NCBI GenBank assembly: GCA_016219145.1
Contig: JACRCG010000109.1
Coordinates: forward strand, 1 to 17,449
Direction: 5' to 3'
From: Deltaproteobacteria bacterium
GTDB lineage: Bacteria > Desulfobacterota > Desulfuromonadia > Geobacterales > Pseudopelobacteraceae
DNA: 17,449 nt
Each line of letters starts with the position of its first letter. The stretch's first letter is position 1. Below, one piece after another: positions 13,222 to 17,449 of the stretch. Both the position numbers and the translations under genes were made by a program. The notes under the pieces are model-generated. The model was not told the origin of the DNA. It worked only from the letters and a program-made list of their open reading frames with translations, and did not search any database.

Positions 13222-14288
13222 CAGAGTGGCTTCCTTTCACAACTGGAATCTGACAACAGATGTACGACGGCGGGGAACAGCTTGTCAACGGTTATGCTTG
13301 CACGGCACTCGGCATCACGTTCGCAGGAGGTGCGCAGGCAGCCGGCGCACTCCATCGGAGCCTGTAGCGACATATGGCACTCGCCTCTCGGGGCGTAGCG
13401 AGTTGCATCGGTGGCCCGGTAGAAGGAGAGTGTAGGGGTGCCGACGGCGGCGGCCAGGTAGAGCGGCCCGGTATCTCCGCCGATTACCAGATCGACCCGG
13501 CGGATAACCGGCACCAGCTCTTTGATCTTCAGCCAGGGGAGCAGCGATACTCTTGAGCCTGCGGCCTGGATGATCTCTTCTCCCAGGGCTTTCTCGTCCG
13601 GGCTGCCCCAGTTGATCAGGATCTTTGCAGCGGGATAACGCTCCAGCACCAGCCGGGCGAGTTCAATCCACCCTTCGGCATGCCACAGTTTGGTTGACCA
13701 GGTTGTGCCGACCTGGAACAGCAACAGCTTACCGCCTGAAAACGCCGTCAGGAAATGTTCGGCCGCCGCTTCATCCTCCGCTGACGACACGATATCGGTC
13801 GCAGTTTGCGCATTGCCGATGTTGCTGCCGAACGGCGCGCTGACTATCCGCAGATAGCGCTCGGCGACATGCCGGTCTTCCGGAGCGAAGGCAACCTGTT
13901 GGGTGGTGAAGAGCAGATTGAGCTTTTCCTGAACCGCCTCACGGCTGAAGCCGATTCTGACCGGAGCGCAGCTCAGCATCCCGATCAGTCCGCTTTTCAG
14001 GTTGCCCTGCAGATCAAAGGCCAGATCGTAATGTCGCTCCCGCAGATTTCTGCACAACTGCCGTACCTGATCCCTTGTTTCACCACTGAACGGCTTCTTA
14101 CGCCAGGCTTTGGTTCTGACTGTATGAATTTTGCTGATCAGCGGGTTGTGCTGCACCATCGACAGAAAGGCCTCTTCGACAACCCAGTCGATGACAATGC
14201 CGGGGCTGACCGCATGCAGATAGGACAGTACCGGCAGGGCGTGGATGACGTCTCCCAGAGAGGATGTTTTGATAATCAGGACGCGCAT
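13221..14288 (-). CDS. waaC: Lipopolysaccharide heptosyltransferase I
   Basis: The 355-residue protein is a GT9 enzyme. Its N-terminus MRVLIIKTSSLGDVIHALPVL is nearly the E. coli WaaC sequence, including the catalytic Asp at position 13, and DWVVEEAF also matches. The C-terminal domain has GGDTGPLYLAAAVGTPTLSFY, the donor-binding loop of the family, and a late Cys cluster (CAGCLRTSCERDAEC). It adds the first L-glycero-D-manno-heptose to Kdo of lipid A at the inner face of the inner membrane. I start at the ATG at 14288, in a TGATG overlap with the upstream gene; the open frame continues to 14417, but the extra 43 residues lack family similarity and lie inside the previous gene. Some close relatives are WaaF-type, but the N-terminus favours WaaC. 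Confidence 0.93.
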   Translation of the reverse strand: MRVLIIKTSSLGDVIHALPVLSYLHAVSPGIVIDWVVEEAFLSMVQHNPLISKIHTVRTKAWRKKPFSGETRDQVRQLCRNLRERHYDLAFDLQGNLKSGLIGMLSCAPVRIGFSREAVQEKLNLLFTTQQVAFAPEDRHVAERYLRIVSAPFGSNIGNAQTATDIVSSAEDEAAAEHFLTAFSGGKLLLFQVGTTWSTKLWHAEGWIELARLVLERYPAAKILINWGSPDEKALGEEIIQAAGSRVSLLPWLKIKELVPVIRRVDLVIGGDTGPLYLAAAVGTPTLSFYRATDATRYAPRGECHMSLQAPMECAGCLRTSCERDAECRASITVDKLFPAVVHLLSDSSCERKPL

Positions 14289-15055
14289 CAGCTTCTGCCC
14301 AATAGCCGTTTGAGAGGTAGCCGAATATGATCTTTGAACAGGCTGTTCAGTTTTTTCTTGTACCTGTACCACGACACTCCCGCCTCGGTATAAAAACGGT
14401 CCTCCTCTGCGCGCCATACTTCCGGCGGCAGACTGCCGCTGAAACCGCCTTCAAAATAGTTCACCATGATCCGGTCAACAAACAGGCTGCGGTGCAGGCC
14501 GTATCTTTTCAGCAGCAGGTAGGTCATAACCCGGTCGGCCATGATCCTGTAACTCGTGTCAAATGGAATCATCGTTTTCCGTCTGTATAACACTGACTGA
14601 TGACAGAGCGGCATTCCCTTCAAAAAACGAAAGCGGCTTTTCAGGCGCTTGCCCTTGATGTAACTCAGACTGCCGTCCGGATGCAGCATGTTTGCTTTGC
14701 CATACACCATGACCGGTTCATCACTGACGCCAGCCAGCAGCTCTTCCGGGTTGAGCAGCAATTCGTCCCCGGCGTTCAGGAACAGCAGGTAGTCGCCCTG
14801 CGCCTGCGCCAGTCCCTTGTTCATGGCATCATAAATACCCTGGTCCGGTTCACTGACCAGACGGTCGATAAGGTCCATCTGATGTTCAGCAACAGCCAGC
14901 GTATCGTCGGTTGAAGCGCCATCAACCAGCAGATAGCCGGTCCGTTTTCCCTTGTGCCTGGCAACGCTTGCCAACGTTCGCCGCAACCCTTCCGGATCGT
15001 TGCGAACAACGGTGATGATGCTGATCAGTTGTGATGGCATAGCTTCAGGATTCAT
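14288..15055 (-). CDS. WcaE-like family 2 glycosyltransferase
   Basis: The 255-residue protein has a GT-A fold: ISIITVVRNDPEGLRRTLASV (11-31), VDGASTDDT (44-52), SEPDQGIYDAMNKGL (68-82) and NAGDE (94-98) in place of the usual DxD. The combination of DQGIYDAMNKG with NAGD marks the WcaE/colanic-acid-like subgroup of GT2. No membrane segment is visible. It likely adds one sugar to the LPS core or a surface glycan; specificity is unknown. The ATG at 15055 overlaps the upstream gene by 11 nt and has no clear Shine-Dalgarno; a second ATG at 15040 is possible. The 3' end overlaps waaC by 1 nt. Confidence 0.88.
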   Translation of the reverse strand: MNPEAMPSQLISIITVVRNDPEGLRRTLASVARHKGKRTGYLLVDGASTDDTLAVAEHQMDLIDRLVSEPDQGIYDAMNKGLAQAQGDYLLFLNAGDELLLNPEELLAGVSDEPVMVYGKANMLHPDGSLSYIKGKRLKSRFRFLKGMPLCHQSVLYRRKTMIPFDTSYRIMADRVMTYLLLKRYGLHRSLFVDRIMVNYFEGGFSGSLPPEVWRAEEDRFYTEAGVSWYRYKKKLNSLFKDHIRLPLKRLLGRS

Positions 15056-15827
15056 TGCGGTTCGAGGGATGTTTCTTCAGATTATGTTCCCGGAGCATCA
15101 GGTATTTCAGAAAAGTCTGAGTAGCGGTAAGAACGGCGATTCCCAACCCTTCAATGCCGTCCAGAAACCCCGCTCTGAGCAGATATATTTTGATAAATGC
15201 CGCCGGTGGTCTCAGCAGCAGATCAATAAATGAACATCTTTTTCCGGCCACGGCCATTTGCTCTGCGGATAACATGGCATATTTATTCAGTTTATCTATG
15301 ATTTCGGAAAAATTCCGGAAAGAATAGTGCAGCATGTCGGACGCGCATGCGCCAACGGCTCCCTCAGCTTCCACCCTTTCATGTACGATGCTGTCAGAAA
15401 ACCTGGCATGCCTGCGATGGAACAGCCTGATGGTCCGGTCCGGATACCAGCCGCTGTGCCTGATCTCCTTGTTGGCGATAAAAGTGCGTCTGGGCACCGT
15501 ATATGCGTAACATGACGGCTCCGTGCCGGCAATATTCAAAATTTCCCGGGCCAGCTCCGGCGTAACCCGTTCGTCACAGTCGATATTAAAGATCCAGTCA
15601 TTGCCAGCCAGATCTACCGCTTTCTGCTTTTGCGGACCGAATCCCAGCCATTCAACGAAATAAAGCCGGTTTGTATATTTCAGCACGATTTCCTGAGTGC
15701 CGTCCGAACTGCCGGAATCCACAACTACAATTTCATCGGCCCAAAGGACGCTCTTCAGGCATTCCTCAATATTCCTGCTCTCGTTTTTCGAAATGATTAC
15801 AACCGATATTTTCGGGTCGGCGGTCAT
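15045..15827 (-). CDS. WaaE/KdtX-like family 2 glycosyltransferase
   Basis: The 260-residue protein shows ISVVIISKNESRNIEECLKSV (7-27), VVDSGSSDGT (35-44) and IDCDER (82-87), where DCD is the metal-binding DxD. LGFGPQKQKAVDLA and the R-H-S-G-W-Y-P-D-R region further match the WaaE/KdtX subgroup, some of which add glucose beta-1,4 to heptose I of the LPS core. An amphipathic or hydrophobic stretch near 205-235 may contact the membrane. It begins 4 nt after the methyltransferase stop and overlaps the next gene by 11 nt. The glucosyl-to-heptose role fits the neighbouring waaC but is inferred. Confidence 0.9.
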   Translation of the reverse strand: MTADPKISVVIISKNESRNIEECLKSVLWADEIVVVDSGSSDGTQEIVLKYTNRLYFVEWLGFGPQKQKAVDLAGNDWIFNIDCDERVTPELAREILNIAGTEPSCYAYTVPRRTFIANKEIRHSGWYPDRTIRLFHRRHARFSDSIVHERVEAEGAVGACASDMLHYSFRNFSEIIDKLNKYAMLSAEQMAVAGKRCSFIDLLLRPPAAFIKIYLLRAGFLDGIEGLGIAVLTATQTFLKYLMLREHNLKKHPSNRNES

Positions 15828-15831
15828 GGCG

Positions 15832-16602
15832 TCATGCAGCCAGTCTGGCTGTGATAATCAGGGTGTTTCCGCCCATCAGCACCGGATCGGAATTGTTTTC
15901 GCGCATGCCGTATTTTTCTTCCCCGCGTGCACCGCGAAAGAAGGTTACCAGCTTGATCAAGGCGGCCAAGGGCCACAACAGGCGTTGCCCGGACTTGACC
16001 TTGTCGATATTCACTGACGTGATCTTGAAGCCGGCAAACTCCAGCGCCATCTTCAGCTCCGGAAAACGGATCCTGTTAATATGGATCATATGGGCGTCAT
16101 CATCATATTCCGCCACAAGTTTCTCTTTCGTGACGACTGACTCCGGCGTCCCGTAGATCAGCTCTTTCAGTCTGTTTTGCAGGTTTGAGTAGTTGGGAAT
16201 ACTCAAGATAATCGTGCCGTCCGGTTTCAGAACTCTGGCGAATTCCCGAAAACAGAAGAAAATATTTTCGACATGTTCGGGCCCCTCGACGAAGCAGACA
16301 TAGTCGAACAGATCATCAGCAAACGGGAATTTCTCGTTCAAATCAGCCCTGGTGATTTTTATTTCAGGATTCCTGGAATATTGAGGAAAAAGATCGGCCC
16401 CGGTTACATCAAAGCCCTCATTGTGCAGTCTCCAGGCCAGAGCCCCGGCGCCGGTCGGCATATCAAGCACGGTGCCCTTGGGGAGATTGGCCATGACCCT
16501 GCTGATGGCGGGATGGATCTCGCGGCGTGAAAAACTGGGAAATTTCCTGCCGTACACCTCGATTTCATCTTCCTGCTTATATGTCGGTCCAAATTCAGCC
16601 AT
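15832..16602 (-). CDS. Class I SAM-dependent methyltransferase
   Basis: The 256-residue protein has a Rossmann-type methyltransferase core: motif I VLDMPTGAGALAWRL (45-59), the acidic end of strand two GADLFP (68-73), motif II near FDYVCFVEGPEHVEN (99-113) and LKPDGTIILSIPNY (125-138). DxPxGxG instead of DxGxGxG is a common variation. The C-terminal 100 residues are family-specific and hydrophobic near 205-222. Its position between glycosyltransferase genes suggests that it modifies a sugar residue or a lipid-linked glycan, but small-molecule targets cannot be excluded. The ATG has AGGAG 6 nt upstream; the preceding gene ends 16 nt before it. Confidence 0.88.
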   Translation of the reverse strand: MAEFGPTYKQEDEIEVYGRKFPSFSRREIHPAISRVMANLPKGTVLDMPTGAGALAWRLHNEGFDVTGADLFPQYSRNPEIKITRADLNEKFPFADDLFDYVCFVEGPEHVENIFFCFREFARVLKPDGTIILSIPNYSNLQNRLKELIYGTPESVVTKEKLVAEYDDDAHMIHINRIRFPELKMALEFAGFKITSVNIDKVKSGQRLLWPLAALIKLVTFFRGARGEEKYGMRENNSDPVLMGGNTLIITARLAA

Positions 16603-16618
16603 TACAGCTCCTATCGCA

Positions 16619-17449
16619 TCAGATGAACAATCGTCTTTTCAAATCACAGATGAGTTGCCTGCCCGTAAACCCCGCTGTACGTTCAGGCTCCGCCAGGGGG
16701 CCGGTGCAGGAGGAACCCATCCGCAGGTAATAGCGGTTGAACATCCGGGCGCTGATGCCCCATTTTTGGGTAAAGAGCAGATTGGCCCGTTTAACGGCCC
16801 TGCGCTTGAGCTTGTTGGTGGAAACCTCCAGAAAATGGTAGGCCCTGCTGGCGCCGATGCCCTTGAAAATCCTCACTCCTGCCTGCCAGAGCTTCATGCT
16901 GAAGTCAGGATCGGAATAGAAACCGGGGAAAAACTCGGTGCTGTAGCCGCCCACCAGATCCCAGATGCGGCGGTGGACAATATTGGGGGGCCAGGAAGCG
17001 CCGTTCCAGTCATCATACTGCAAAGAACCGCACGCTTCCAGCAGTTCCTTTTCGTCGAAATCAGCCGGTGAGCGTCCGAAATTGAACGGCGCCAAGGCGC
17101 AGCTCTTGCCGACATCCCTGGGCTCGATGGCGGTGGAGGAGAGAAAAAAGTAATCGTGTCCCACCTGCCTGATCTCTTCCAATAGGTGATGATCCCAGTC
17201 CGGACAGACATACATATCGTCGTTAAGATAGGCGATATAGTCTGTTCTGGCCAGAGAGCGAGCGGCGTTCAGGGCGTAACAGACGCCGATATTGTGCTCA
17301 CTGCGGGTATGATCGATTTTCTGCTCTTGTGCCCATTCCAGTGTGCCGTCGCTTCCCTCGTTGATATGCAGGATGATCTGGTGGGCGTGGCGGCTGTTCT
17401 TGCGGATGCTTGCGACGCATAACTGCAGAAAGGGGAGATTGTTCAAACT
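16619..17449 (-). CDS. Family 2 glycosyltransferase, 5' end outside the window
   Basis: The frame is open to the right edge of the window. The first readable residues, SLNNLPFLQLCVASI, correspond to the position just after the first beta strand of a GT2 domain, so only about 10-20 residues are missing and the TTG at 17446 is not a real start. Visible motifs are INEGSDGT (near residues 28-35) and YLNDDMYV, where NDD stands for the metal-binding DxD. A WNGASWPPNIVHRRIWDLVGGYSTEFFPGF region matches the acceptor side of rhamnosyl/galactosyl-type GT2 enzymes. The product likely contributes a sugar to LPS core or O-chain. It is the most upstream gene of the visible operon and ends 16 nt before the methyltransferase start. 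Confidence 0.85.
   Translation of the reverse strand, partial: SLNNLPFLQLCVASIRKNSRHAHQIILHINEGSDGTLEWAQEQKIDHTRSEHNIGVCYALNAARSLARTDYIAYLNDDMYVCPDWDHHLLEEIRQVGHDYFFLSSTAIEPRDVGKSCALAPFNFGRSPADFDEKELLEACGSLQYDDWNGASWPPNIVHRRIWDLVGGYSTEFFPGFYSDPDFSMKLWQAGVRIFKGIGASRAYHFLEVSTNKLKRRAVKRANLLFTQKWGISARMFNRYYLRMGSSCTGPLAEPERTAGFTGRQLICDLKRRLFI

Noticed and set aside
14289..14417. 43-residue N-terminal extension of waaC
   Set aside because: The extension lies inside the preceding glycosyltransferase gene, has no homology, and the ATG at 14288 matches the canonical WaaC start.

Overview
The window looks like a chromosomal segment of a Gram-negative, LPS-making, anaerobic-type bacterium, most likely a Geobacter relative (Desulfuromonadia). 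This is inferred from the block rho - rpmE - thyX - DUF1385, from an LPS core operon with a WaaC-type heptosyltransferase followed by a DUF4254 protein, and from several dispersed palindromic repeats. No rRNA, tRNA or CRISPR array was seen. All intact genes lie on the minus strand, so biological order runs from high to low coordinates; the only plus-strand coding trace is a broken toxin gene near the left edge.

Right part (17449 to 10726): a tightly packed surface-polysaccharide operon. In transcription order it holds a GT2 glycosyltransferase (5' end outside the window), a SAM methyltransferase, a WaaE/KdtX-like GT2, a WcaE-like GT2, heptosyltransferase I (waaC), a DUF4254 protein, a GT4 glycosyltransferase and finally tcdA, a tRNA ct6A37 dehydratase. 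From the methyltransferase onward the junctions are a 4-nt gap or overlaps of 1 to 23 nt, so translational coupling is likely. A 114-bp palindromic repeat closes the unit.

Middle part (10725 to 5542): housekeeping genes. A roughly 240-nt leader with a hairpin and U-tract precedes rho; then come rpmE with its own Shine-Dalgarno and terminator, thyX, a second copy of the palindromic repeat, and an operon of a DUF1385 membrane protein, a tiny Cys-rich DUF6485 protein and an RluA-type pseudouridine synthase.

Left part (5541 to 1): accessory genes. A vapBC-like toxin-antitoxin pair is driven by a near-consensus promoter embedded in the 3' end of the pseudouridine synthase gene. It is followed by a YdfG-type dehydrogenase and an RRM protein with a 12-residue tandem-repeat tail. 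A 168-bp foldback MITE-like element is nested inside an older inverted repeat. Then come a MuiA-like secreted protein and a MutY-like HhH-GPD glycosylase without an Fe-S cluster. The left edge holds a decayed PIN toxin and possible insertion-sequence debris. The last residues of the glycosylase lie in a 14-nt match to the MITE end.

I did not find a clear new defence or mobile system. The items most worth checking are the nested foldback element and its solo end, the repeat-tailed RRM protein, the rho leader hairpin and the TA promoter inside the pseudouridine synthase gene.
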